A DNA stretch of 62,028 nucleotides, taken from positions 1 to 62,028 of the forward strand of contig JBDHRV010000004.1 in the NCBI GenBank assembly GCA_039807745.1. The letters are read 5' to 3'. The notes under the pieces were generated by a model that saw only the letters and a program-made list of their open reading frames with translations, searched no databases and was not told where the DNA came from. Shown one piece after another: positions 28,004 to 37,307 of the stretch. This stretch comes from JAEUMW01 sp039807745 (lineage in GTDB: Bacteria > Pseudomonadota > Gammaproteobacteria > Burkholderiales > JAEUMW01). The position numbers were made by a program, and so were the translations under genes. Numbering within the stretch: position 1 is the stretch's first letter; each line of letters begins with the position of its first letter.

Positions 28004-28825
28004 GTGACGCATCGCATCGATCGGCAGGACGAATTGATCATTGCCCAGATCTCGGACCTCCATGTCACCGCGCCGGGCCGCGCCTGCATGGATCGCGTCG
28101 ACACCGCCGGACTGCTGCGCGCATGCGTGACGCGGCTCCTCGAGCTCGACCCGGCACCGCAGCTCGTGATCGCGAGCGGCGACCTCGTGGATCTCGCCAC
28201 GCCGGAGGAGTACGCCCACCTGCGCGCGCTGCTCGCACCGCTTGCCATGCCGATCTACGTCATCCCCGGGAATCACGACGACCGCGAGCACCTGCGCGCG
28301 GCGTTCGGCGATGAGACTGAGTTGCCGCGGTCCGGGTTCCTGCATTACGTGGTCGATGCCGGCCCGCTGCGCCTCGTCTTCCTCGACACGCTGGTCCCCG
28401 GCCAGGATGGCGGTGCGCTGTGCCACGCGCGGCTGCGCTGGCTCGCGGACCGGCTGGCGGAGGCGCCCGACCGACCGACCGTTCTCGTCATGCATCACCC
28501 GCCGTTTCTGACCGGGGTCGCGAATCTCGACGATATGGGGCTCGCGGGGTCCGCAGAGCTCGCTTGCCTCCTCGCGCGCTTTCCGCAGGTCGAGCGCATT
28601 CTCTGCGGTCATCTGCACCGCTCGATCCAGGTGCGCTGGCACGGCGTGCTCGCCTCCGTCTGTCCGAGCACGGCGCACCAGGTCGCGCTCGACCTGCGAC
28701 CGGGCGAGGCGCTCTGCTATACCATGGAGCCGCCGGGGTTCCAGCTGCACACCTGGACGACCGAGACCGGTCTCATCAGTCACACGCTCGTCACCGGCCG
28801 TTTCCCTGGCCCCTACCCCTTCTAG
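28004..28825 (+). CDS. Metallophosphoesterase, CpdA/GpdQ-like cyclic nucleotide phosphodiesterase
   Basis: This 273-residue protein has the full metallophosphoesterase signature set: IIAQISDLHV, VIASGDLVDLATPEEY, VIPGNHDDRE, VMHHPPF and CGHLHRSIQVRW. This arrangement is that of class III cyclic nucleotide phosphodiesterases (CpdA) and glycerophosphodiesterases (GpdQ). I chose the GTG at 28004 because the homologous region starts a few residues later. An in-frame ATG at 27956 would overlap the divergent start, and neither has a clear ribosome binding site. It precedes the antiporter gene by 5 bp. A class III cyclase is encoded at 43.2 kb, so cAMP turnover is possible in this genome. Confidence 0.85.
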   Translation: MTHRIDRQDELIIAQISDLHVTAPGRACMDRVDTAGLLRACVTRLLELDPAPQLVIASGDLVDLATPEEYAHLRALLAPLAMPIYVIPGNHDDREHLRAAFGDETELPRSGFLHYVVDAGPLRLVFLDTLVPGQDGGALCHARLRWLADRLAEAPDRPTVLVMHHPPFLTGVANLDDMGLAGSAELACLLARFPQVERILCGHLHRSIQVRWHGVLASVCPSTAHQVALDLRPGEALCYTMEPPGFQLHTWTTETGLISHTLVTGRFPGPYPF

Positions 28826-28830
28826 CAACT

Positions 28831-30411
28831 GTGGAGTTTGTCGAGCTGATTGCAGTCCTGCTCGCCTGCGCCGTCGCGCTGGGCTGGCTCGCGCGCAAGC
28901 TCGGCGTGCCGTACCCCATCGCGCTGGTGTTGGGCGGCGCCGCGCTCGGATTCCTGCCGTTCGGACCGAAGGTCGAGCTCGATCCGAACCTCGTGCTCGT
29001 GACCATCCTGCCGCCGGTCCTGTACGTCGCGGCACTGCGCACGTCCTGGCGCGATTTCAAGCGCAACATCCGGCCGATCACGCTGCTCGCGGTGCCGCTC
29101 GTGATCGTCACTACGGTGGCCGTCGCCGGGGTCGTGCGGGTGCTCGTCCCCGACATGCCCTGGGCCGTCGCGTTCTCGCTTGGTGCGATCGTATCGCCCC
29201 CCGACGCGGTGGCCGCGACCGCGGTGTTGAGTCGCCTGCGGATGTCCAGTCGTGTCGTAACCATCCTGGAGGGCGAGAGCCTGGTCAACGACGCAACCGG
29301 CCTCGTGCTCTACAAGTTCGCGGTGGCCGCGGCGCTGACCGGCGTCTTCTCCCTCCCGGACGCCACCGTGCAGTTCTTCGTGGTGGCGATTGGCGGTGTC
29401 CTCCTCGGCCTGCTGCTCGGCCGGCTCTTCGTACTGATCCACGCGTGGCAACACGATCCTCTGATCGAGATCCTGCTCTCGCTGCTGCTGCCCTACGTGG
29501 CCTACCTGGGGGGAGAGGCCATGCACGTCTCCGGCGTGCTGACGGTCGTCGCGGCGGGCCTGATGCGGGCCCGCTATGCGCCCGAAATGTTCACGGCGGA
29601 GAGCCGAATCCAGGTTCAAGCGGTCTGGAGCACCATCGAGTTCCTCATGAACTGCCTGGCTTTCATCCTCATCGGACTGGAGTTGAATGCCATCGTGGAC
29701 GACATCCAGGCGGTGCCGAGGCAGCAACTCGTCTGGCTTGCGCTGGCGGTCTGCGTGACCGCGGTGGTGACGCGATTCCTCTGGGTATTTCCGGCGACCT
29801 TCATGCCTCGCTTTCTCAACCCCCTGCTGCACGCGCAGGAAGCCTATCCGCCGTGGCGGCCGGTGGTCATCGTGTCCTGGTGCGGGATGCGCGGGATCGT
29901 TTCCCTCGCGGCCGCCCTCGCCCTGCCCCTCGTCCTGCCCGACGGCACGGCCTTCCCGCATCGGAGCCTGGTAATCTGCCTCGCCTTCGCGGTGATCCTG
30001 TTCACCCTCGTGGTCCAGGGGCTCACCCTGCCGCCGCTGATCCGGCTGCTGCGCCTAGGCGACGACTGGAGCCCCAGGGAAGAGGAACAGCTCGCGCGCG
30101 AGGCCATGACGCGAGCCGGGCTGAACGAGGCCGACCGCTTCAGCGAGACGGAGCGCATCCCGGACCACATCCGGGATCCGCTGCGATCCGAGTATGAGAT
30201 CCGTCTGCGATCCGTCGAGCCGCGCCGGCCGGCTTCGGCCGACGTCGACAATCTCGCCTTCCGACTGCGCAGCGCAGTGGTGCGCGCGGAGCGCCGGGAA
30301 CTCATCCGGCTGTGGCGAGAGGAGGCGATCGGAGCCGAAGTGCTGCAGTCGCTGCAACGCGAACTCGACTACGAGGAGGCGCGGCTCAACGGCAGAGGCA
30401 CCGGTTCTTGA
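28831..30411 (+). CDS. CPA1-family Na+/H+ antiporter (NhaP-like)
   Basis: This 526-residue membrane protein has about twelve hydrophobic segments followed by a hydrophilic C-terminal tail of about 110 residues. Family motifs are LGAIVSPPDAVAATAVL, ILEGESLVNDATGLVLYKF with the ion-binding Asp, and SWCGMRGIVSLAAALALPL. It should exchange cytoplasmic Na+ or K+ for protons at the inner membrane. I use the GTG at 28831, 5 bp after the preceding gene; it places the first membrane segment at the N-terminus. The end of the gene contains the htpG sigma-32 promoter. Confidence 0.92.
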   Translation: MEFVELIAVLLACAVALGWLARKLGVPYPIALVLGGAALGFLPFGPKVELDPNLVLVTILPPVLYVAALRTSWRDFKRNIRPITLLAVPLVIVTTVAVAGVVRVLVPDMPWAVAFSLGAIVSPPDAVAATAVLSRLRMSSRVVTILEGESLVNDATGLVLYKFAVAAALTGVFSLPDATVQFFVVAIGGVLLGLLLGRLFVLIHAWQHDPLIEILLSLLLPYVAYLGGEAMHVSGVLTVVAAGLMRARYAPEMFTAESRIQVQAVWSTIEFLMNCLAFILIGLELNAIVDDIQAVPRQQLVWLALAVCVTAVVTRFLWVFPATFMPRFLNPLLHAQEAYPPWRPVVIVSWCGMRGIVSLAAALALPLVLPDGTAFPHRSLVICLAFAVILFTLVVQGLTLPPLIRLLRLGDDWSPREEEQLAREAMTRAGLNEADRFSETERIPDHIRDPLRSEYEIRLRSVEPRRPASADVDNLAFRLRSAVVRAERRELIRLWREEAIGAEVLQSLQRELDYEEARLNGRGTGS

Positions 30412-30434
30412 AAAATCGCCTGTGCGCCCCAAGT
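30407..30434 (+). promoter_or_regulatory. Sigma-32 (RpoH) heat-shock promoter of htpG
   Basis: CTTGAAA (30407-30413), a 13-bp spacer and CCCCAAGT (30427-30434) match the sigma-32 consensus (CTTGAAA, 13-15 bp, CCCCATnT) closely. It overlaps the last codons of the antiporter gene and lies 36 bp before the htpG start. Heat-shock control of htpG is well established in proteobacteria. Confidence 0.8.
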
Positions 30435-30470
30435 TGCAGGCATTCGTTCAGTCAGGGAGCTTTGCCCACC

Positions 30471-32420
<1,950 letters not shown>

Positions 32421-32443
32421 AGTACCTGCTCGAGCGAGCCGGC

Positions 32444-32650
32444 ATGCGCACCCTGCTTCTCCTGCTGATGGTGATCGTGTTCGTGCTCGCCTTTCAACAC
32501 GGCTTCAGGACACCGGACATGGCGGAGCAGGAGCAGGCGTGTGCGCGCAAGTGCGAGGCGGAGGGTTTTCGCAGCTACGAGTTCACCCGCCCCGGTACCG
32601 GCGGCCCGCGCGATCAGGTCGTGCGGGAGCCGTGCCGATGCCTGCGCTGA
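32444..32650 (+). CDS. Small protein with N-terminal membrane segment and four cysteines
   Basis: I do not recognise this 68-residue protein. It begins MRTLLLLLMVIVFVLAFQHG, a signal peptide or membrane anchor, followed by a short hydrophilic domain with a CARKC pair and a C-terminal CRC. The cysteines could form disulfides in the periplasm. It lies 23 bp after htpG and may share its heat-shock transcript. Its coding character rests on the clear hydrophobic start and the cysteine pattern. Confidence 0.55.
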   Translation: MRTLLLLLMVIVFVLAFQHGFRTPDMAEQEQACARKCEAEGFRSYEFTRPGTGGPRDQVVREPCRCLR

Positions 32651-32710
32651 GCGGGCACCTCCCCGACCTGCGCACATCCCGGGATCACTCGCGGGCGAGC
32701 CGGTGCCCGC
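32651..32710. repeat. Inverted repeat with 9-bp arms between convergent genes
   Basis: GCGGGCACC (32651-32659) and GGTGCCCGC (32702-32710) are perfect inverted copies separated by 42 bp. They fill the gap between the small cysteine protein and the convergent crotonase gene. No T-tract follows on either strand, so a terminator role is uncertain. Confidence 0.4.
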
Positions 32711-32713
32711 GAA

Positions 32714-33508
32714 TCAGGACCAGCGCGGCGCGCGCTTGTGCAGAAACGCGTCGATGCCTTCCTGCGTCTCGGAGGCGAAAAGGTTGCAGGTGATCTCGTC
32801 GGCGGCCAGGGAATACGCGCCCTCGGCGTTCATCTCGACCTGTTCGTAGAAGACGCGCTTGCCATCGGCGATCGCGCCACGTGGCTTGGCCGCGATCTTC
32901 TCGGCGAGTGCGCGGACCGCGGCGTCGAGCGCGTCCGGTGCCACCACGTGGTTGACGAGCCCGTGCGCGAGCGCGTCCTGGGCATCCAGCAGATCGCCCG
33001 TGAGCAGCATCTCCAGCGCCTTCTTGCGCGGGACGTTGCGGGCGAGGGCCACACCCGGCGTACTGCAGAAAAGGCCGACGTTGATGCCGGAGGCGGCGAA
33101 GCGCGCCTCGGTCGAAGCCACCGCGAGATCGCAGGTGCCCACGAGCTGGCAACCCGCGGCGGTGGCGATGCCGTGGACGCGGGCGATCACGGGCTGCGGC
33201 AGGGCCATTATTTTCAGCATCACGTCGCCGCAGAGCGCGAACACGGGATGCGCGAGCACGGGGTCGTTGAGGGTCGCGAGCTCTTTCAGGTCATGGCCTG
33301 CGCAAAACGCCTTGCCCGCCCCCGCGATGATGACCACCCGTACCGATTCGTCGCCATGGAGCCGTGCCAGCTCGGCCGCCAGCGCCTCGAGCAATGGTCG
33401 CGACAGCGCGTTGTACTGCGCCGGGCGATTCAGGGTCAACGTCGTGATGCCCCGATCGTCCTCGCGCAGGAGCAGGGGCGCGTCGTCGCGGGCGGCGGAA
33501 GGTGTCAT
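32714..33508 (-). CDS. Enoyl-CoA hydratase/isomerase family protein (ECHDC3-like)
   Basis: This 264-residue crotonase-fold protein has the oxyanion-hole motif AFCAGHDLKEL and ATAAGCQLVGTCDLAVAS. In canonical hydratases the two catalytic glutamates fall in GGGCELA- and PE-type motifs. Here the equivalent positions read Gln (GCQL) and Ser (FAASGINVGLFC), as in the ECHDC3-like subgroup with its INVGLFCSTPGVAL motif. It therefore probably does not work as an ordinary hydratase; the substrate is unknown. It is 22 bp downstream of ppa on the same strand. Confidence 0.87.
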   Translation of the reverse strand: MTPSAARDDAPLLLREDDRGITTLTLNRPAQYNALSRPLLEALAAELARLHGDESVRVVIIAGAGKAFCAGHDLKELATLNDPVLAHPVFALCGDVMLKIMALPQPVIARVHGIATAAGCQLVGTCDLAVASTEARFAASGINVGLFCSTPGVALARNVPRKKALEMLLTGDLLDAQDALAHGLVNHVVAPDALDAAVRALAEKIAAKPRGAIADGKRVFYEQVEMNAEGAYSLAADEITCNLFASETQEGIDAFLHKRAPRWS

Positions 33509-33530
33509 TGCGCGAGTCCCTTGAGCGCGC

Positions 33531-34079
33531 TCAGAACGCCGGCTTGACCTTGGCGTTGTTGAAGCCCTCCACCCCGGCCAGAATCTCCTTCTTGGCTTCC
33601 TCGGGCCCGTACCAACCCTTGATCTTTACCCACTTGCCGCGCTCGAGATCCTTGTAGTGCTCGAAGAAATGGGTGATCTGGGCGAGCGTCATCTCCGGCA
33701 GATCGCGCGGCGTTTCGATCTCGCGATAGGCTGGCCACAGCTTCTCGACCGGCACCGCGAGCAGCTTCGAGTCGTCGCCGGCTTCGTCCTCCATCTTGAG
33801 CACGCCGACCGGGCGGCAGCGCACCACCGAACCGGAAATGAGCGGCACCGGCGTGATCACCAGCACATCCACCGGGTCGCCGTCGTCCGAGAGGGTGTGC
33901 GGGATATAGCCGTAGTTGCAGGGATAGTGCATCGCGGTGGCCATGAAGCGGTCGACGAACATGGCCCCGCTCCCCTTGTCGACTTCGTACTTGACCGGGT
34001 CCCCTCGCATCGGAATCTCGATCACGACATTGAAATCGTTGGGCAGGTCGTTGCCGGAAGGGACAAGTCGCAGGCTCAT
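33531..34079 (-). CDS. ppa: Inorganic pyrophosphatase (family I)
   Basis: This 182-residue soluble enzyme hydrolyses pyrophosphate to phosphate. It has FNVVIEIPMRGDPVKYEVDK, the catalytic metal-binding motif DDGDPVDVLVITP, and the conserved KWVKIKGW-type C-terminal part. Length is typical of bacterial family I enzymes. It has its own candidate promoter upstream and is divergent from the FIST operon. The same frame holds no fusion partner. Confidence 0.97.
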   Translation of the reverse strand: MSLRLVPSGNDLPNDFNVVIEIPMRGDPVKYEVDKGSGAMFVDRFMATAMHYPCNYGYIPHTLSDDGDPVDVLVITPVPLISGSVVRCRPVGVLKMEDEAGDDSKLLAVPVEKLWPAYREIETPRDLPEMTLAQITHFFEHYKDLERGKWVKIKGWYGPEEAKKEILAGVEGFNNAKVKPAF

Positions 34080-34115
34080 CGCGGGTGGGCTCCGTGGCGG
34101 TGTCGGATGGTGCGC

Positions 34116-34121
34116 ATTATA
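34116..34121 (-). promoter_or_regulatory. Candidate -10 box of ppa
   Basis: A perfect TATAAT lies on the minus strand, 36 bp before the ppa start. The region 16-18 bp upstream has no good -35 match, so the promoter would be weak or depend on other contacts. Confidence 0.45.
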
Positions 34122-34206
34122 GCCGGGGCGGCGCTTCGGTTGTGGCCTCGCGGCACGACGCGGATAATGCCGGCATCGCCGCGGTGGCGCGGCCGCGGAG
34201 GGGAGC

Positions 34207-34314
34207 GTGAAGCCTTACGATTCCGAGCACTCGGGCAACCGTTACGAGATCCGCCCGCTGCTTTCCTTGACCGGCTCGCGCGCGCCAGCGATCAACCGCA
34301 CTCTTCCGCAATGA
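34207..34314 (+). CDS. Possible 35-codon leader ORF coupled to the FIST gene
   Basis: A GTG at 34207 has GGAGGGG about 5 nt upstream and opens a 35-codon frame (start KPYDSEHSGNRYEIRPLL) that ends by a 4-bp ATGA overlap with the FIST-domain gene. The good ribosome binding site and the overlap suggest a translated small ORF, perhaps needed for coupled translation of the next gene. I recognise no family. Without homologues it could be a chance frame. Confidence 0.4.
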   Translation: MKPYDSEHSGNRYEIRPLLSLTGSRAPAINRTLPQ

Positions 34315-35423
34315 GAACCTTCGGCTACGGGCACGCGGCAGGCAGCGACTGGCGCTCGATCGTCGAACGCTGCGTCGAACAGGCGGCCACCCACGCGCCG
34401 GGCGCCAACCTCGGATTCCTGTACGCGGCCGACACGTTTTCCGGTCAGCTCGAACCGATCCTCGACCTGGTGCGGGAGCGCACGGGCGTCCAGCAGTGGG
34501 TGGGCAGCGTTGGCATCGGGGTCTGCGCGAGCGGCAAGGAGTATTTGGACGAGCCCGCCATCGCGCTCATGCTGGGCGAGTTCCCCGAAGGTTCCTTCGA
34601 GATCCTGCCGACGCTGCGCGGCCCCGAGGGTTTGCCGCCCGAGCCGCTACGGGTCCATGGCGCGCGCGCGAACTTCGCCATCGTCCACGCCGACCCGCGC
34701 AACGGCCACGCGAGCGCGCTGGTAAACGCCGTCTCGAAAAGGCTCGAAAGTGGTTTTGCGGTGGGCGGGCTCACGAGCTCGCGCCGCGGTTACTACCAGA
34801 TCGCCAACGTCCCCACCACGGGTGGCGTGTCCGGTGTGCTCTTCAGCGGCGACGTGGTGGTATCGACACGTCTGACGCAGGGCTGCAGCCCGGCCGGGCC
34901 CCGGCATACGATCACGGAATGCCAGAAGAACGTGATCGTCACCCTCGACGGCCGGCCCGCCTTCGACGTGCTCTCGGAAGATGTCGGACGCCGCCTCGTG
35001 CGCAGTCCGCAGCGGCTCGGCGGGCGCATCTTCGCCGGCTTCCCGGTGCCCGGCTCGGACCGCGACGATTACCTGGTGCGCAATCTGATCGGCGTCGATC
35101 CGGAGTCGAAGCTCGTCGCGATCGGCGAGTCGCTGCGCGAAGGCATGCCGATGATGTTCTGCCGGCGCGATGCGGCGAGCGCGGTCGAGGACATGGTGCG
35201 GATGCTGGAGAGCATCAAGGATGGGCTCTTCACGCGGCCGCGCGGTGCCGTCTACTACTCGTGTCTCGGCCGCGGCGCGAGCCTGTTCGGTCCGAATTCG
35301 GAGGAGCTCACGTTGATCCGGCAGAGCCTGGGGGAAATTCCACTCGTGGGGTTCTTCTGCAACGGCGAGATCTCCCACGATCGCCTGTACGGGTACACCG
35401 GCGTTCTGACCCTGTTCCTGTGA
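34311..35423 (+). CDS. FIST N and C domain signal-input protein
   Basis: This 370-residue protein has an N-terminal FIST domain (from MRTFGYGHAAGSDW through VGGLTSSRRGYYQIANVPTT) and a C-terminal FIST_C domain. The FIST_C part holds EDMVRMLESIKDGLFTRPRG, then YYSCLGRGASLFGPNSEE and LVGFFCNGEISHDRLYGYTG. FIST domains are proposed ligand sensors, often for amino acids or small molecules, and usually occur with signalling domains. Here the protein is free-standing, followed by DUF599 and other membrane proteins. The ligand is unknown. The ATG at 34311 overlaps the preceding small ORF. Confidence 0.9.
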   Translation: MRTFGYGHAAGSDWRSIVERCVEQAATHAPGANLGFLYAADTFSGQLEPILDLVRERTGVQQWVGSVGIGVCASGKEYLDEPAIALMLGEFPEGSFEILPTLRGPEGLPPEPLRVHGARANFAIVHADPRNGHASALVNAVSKRLESGFAVGGLTSSRRGYYQIANVPTTGGVSGVLFSGDVVVSTRLTQGCSPAGPRHTITECQKNVIVTLDGRPAFDVLSEDVGRRLVRSPQRLGGRIFAGFPVPGSDRDDYLVRNLIGVDPESKLVAIGESLREGMPMMFCRRDAASAVEDMVRMLESIKDGLFTRPRGAVYYSCLGRGASLFGPNSEELTLIRQSLGEIPLVGFFCNGEISHDRLYGYTGVLTLFL

Positions 35424-35448
35424 CGACCCGTCAAGGAGGCCGGCGGAC

Positions 35449-36201
35449 TTGAGCGCGCTGTTTTCTCTCCTGAGTCCGATCGACTACGCCGCGCTGCTGT
35501 GGTTCTTCGTTGCCTCCTTCGGCTATGTGCGCTTCGCGGCGCGCAAGGCGCAGCGGGCGCCGAGCCTGCTCGGCGCGATGAATCTGTATCGCCGCAAGTG
35601 GATGGAACGCATCGTCGAGCGCGAGAACCGGATCGTGGATTCGAGCCTGATCAGCATGCTGTCGAACGTGGCGACGTTTCTCGCATCCACCACCGTCCTC
35701 ATCCTGGGCGGTCTCGTCGCGCTGCTCGGCACGACCGAGAAGGCGGTCGACGTCATGGCCGAGCTGCCGTTCGCGGTGAAAGCGAGCCACCGCATGTGGG
35801 AGATCAAGATCCTGCTGCTGATCGGCATCTTCGGCTTCGCGTTCTTCAAGTTCACCTGGGCGCTGCGGCAGTTCAACATGCTGGCCATTCTCGTGGGGGC
35901 GGCGCCGTCCGCTGGCGGCGACGCGCCGGCGGAGGAGGACTTCATATCGCGCGCCACCGACGTTTGCGTCTACGCCGGCGAGAACTTCAACAACGGACTG
36001 CGCACCTACTATTTCGGCCTGGCGGCGCTTGCCTGGTTTCTGCACCCGCTGTTATTCGCGGCGACCACGGCCGGGGTCGTGGTCGTTCTCTATCTGCGCG
36101 AGTTTCGCTCGACGACGCTCGAAACCCTGGTCGGCATCCACGGCAAGGGCGACTGGGAATGGCCGCCGCGGCGCATCCTGCCGCCCGAGAATCGACCGTG
36201 A
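35449..36201 (+). CDS. DUF599 family membrane protein
   Basis: This 250-residue inner-membrane protein has four or more hydrophobic segments (for example DYAALLWFFVASFGYVRF, FLASTTVLILGGLVALLG and ILLLIGIFGFAFFKFTWAL). It matches the DUF599 layout, including SLISMLSNVATF and CVYAGENFNNGLRTYYF. The start codon is TTG at 35449, supported by AAGGAGG 9 nt upstream. The function is unknown. Its stop overlaps the next gene's GTG start, so the two are coupled. Confidence 0.87.
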   Translation: MSALFSLLSPIDYAALLWFFVASFGYVRFAARKAQRAPSLLGAMNLYRRKWMERIVERENRIVDSSLISMLSNVATFLASTTVLILGGLVALLGTTEKAVDVMAELPFAVKASHRMWEIKILLLIGIFGFAFFKFTWALRQFNMLAILVGAAPSAGGDAPAEEDFISRATDVCVYAGENFNNGLRTYYFGLAALAWFLHPLLFAATTAGVVVVLYLREFRSTTLETLVGIHGKGDWEWPPRRILPPENRP

Positions 36202-37307
36202 AGGGTGCGGTGCAGGCGCAGGTCGAGTGGCCGGACCCGCGCGCGTACGGCGCCGAGAGCGCGGATCATCCGCTCGTGGCGCTTGCTCGCGCCGAACGCG
36301 GCACGCGGGGTGCGTTGACGACGAAATTGCGTGAACTGGCCGCGGCGGGCGACGATGCCGCGATTGCCGCCGCTTTCGCCGCAGCTCCCGACCAGACCGT
36401 GCGGCGCTTCCTGCTCGAGGCGTTGAAGGCGGCAATCGACGACCCCGCGCCGGAAGAAGATGGCGGCTTGCTCGCACGCGTGTTCGCGCTGCCCGTCGTG
36501 TTCGTAGCTGGCGGCCGCGCCGGTGCGGTGGTGCCCGGTCTCATCCCCGATGCGGGGGCGATCGGCGGCTTGCTGCGGCAGCACGGGGCGCTCGGCCAGA
36601 CCGAGAACTTCGGCCTCGCCGCGGCGCTGGTGAGCGCCGAGACACTCGAGCGTCTGCAACCGAGCGAGCTGTATCGCTGGACGCGCAGCATCGGCGATGC
36701 GGACGCGGGCCCCCGCGCGCTGTCAGGCACCGACATCCAGGTCGACGCCGTCGAAGAGCGCGCCCATCTGCGCTTTCTGGTGGGCGCCGGCGTAGCACCC
36801 GCCCAGGGTCTGTCGTTCGTCGAGTCCGGCTCCCGCATCGGTGCGTGGGGCCTTGCCGTCACGCGCGCGCTCGCCGCCCAGCTCGGGCAGCAGGGCCTCA
36901 CCCTGCTGCCGCTGCCGCGTCCGCCCAAGTCGTTGTTGGTCGCGGCAGCGGCAGGGCGCTTTGCGCTGCAGGAGACACGCCTGAGCCTCTTTGCGAGCAG
37001 CGTGTTGCGGCAACTGCGCGCGTCGGTCGGCGAGCCGGTGGCGGTGCTCTCCGTGCACGCGGGGTGCGATGTGCGGGTGAGTCTGAGCTCGCCCTTCGAT
37101 GCGAGCGTCCTGCACGGCTTGCGCTGGCCGCTCGGCGTGTTCGACGATCTCACCGAGGTGGCGCATTCGATCCTCTCACTGCTTGCCGACTGCCGCGTTC
37201 TCGATGTGCGCGTAGTGCCCGGACTGCAGCCCGATCGCGACGCCTCGGGGGCGCTGCGGTTTTTGTCCATTCACGAACTCGGACCGTCGGACGAGGTCCG
37301 GCGTTGA
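36198..37307 (+). CDS. Unrecognised 369-residue protein of the FIST-DUF599 operon
   Basis: I do not recognise this protein. It is alanine- and leucine-rich, without a signal peptide or clear membrane segments. A stretch reads FLVGAGVAPAQGLSFVESGSR-like sequence in its middle, and it ends with RFLSIHELGPSDEVRR. The GTG start at 36198 overlaps the DUF599 stop, and its own stop overlaps a TTG that opens the MFS gene, so it is in the middle of a translationally coupled set. Base composition matches neighbours. Confidence 0.75.
   Translation: MKGAVQAQVEWPDPRAYGAESADHPLVALARAERGTRGALTTKLRELAAAGDDAAIAAAFAAAPDQTVRRFLLEALKAAIDDPAPEEDGGLLARVFALPVVFVAGGRAGAVVPGLIPDAGAIGGLLRQHGALGQTENFGLAAALVSAETLERLQPSELYRWTRSIGDADAGPRALSGTDIQVDAVEERAHLRFLVGAGVAPAQGLSFVESGSRIGAWGLAVTRALAAQLGQQGLTLLPLPRPPKSLLVAAAAGRFALQETRLSLFASSVLRQLRASVGEPVAVLSVHAGCDVRVSLSSPFDASVLHGLRWPLGVFDDLTEVAHSILSLLADCRVLDVRVVPGLQPDRDASGALRFLSIHELGPSDEVRR

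Noticed and set aside
28831..28831. Fusion of the phosphodiesterase and the antiporter into one product
   Set aside because: The two are in different frames with a stop at 28823-28825 and a new GTG at 28831; both are complete family-length proteins.
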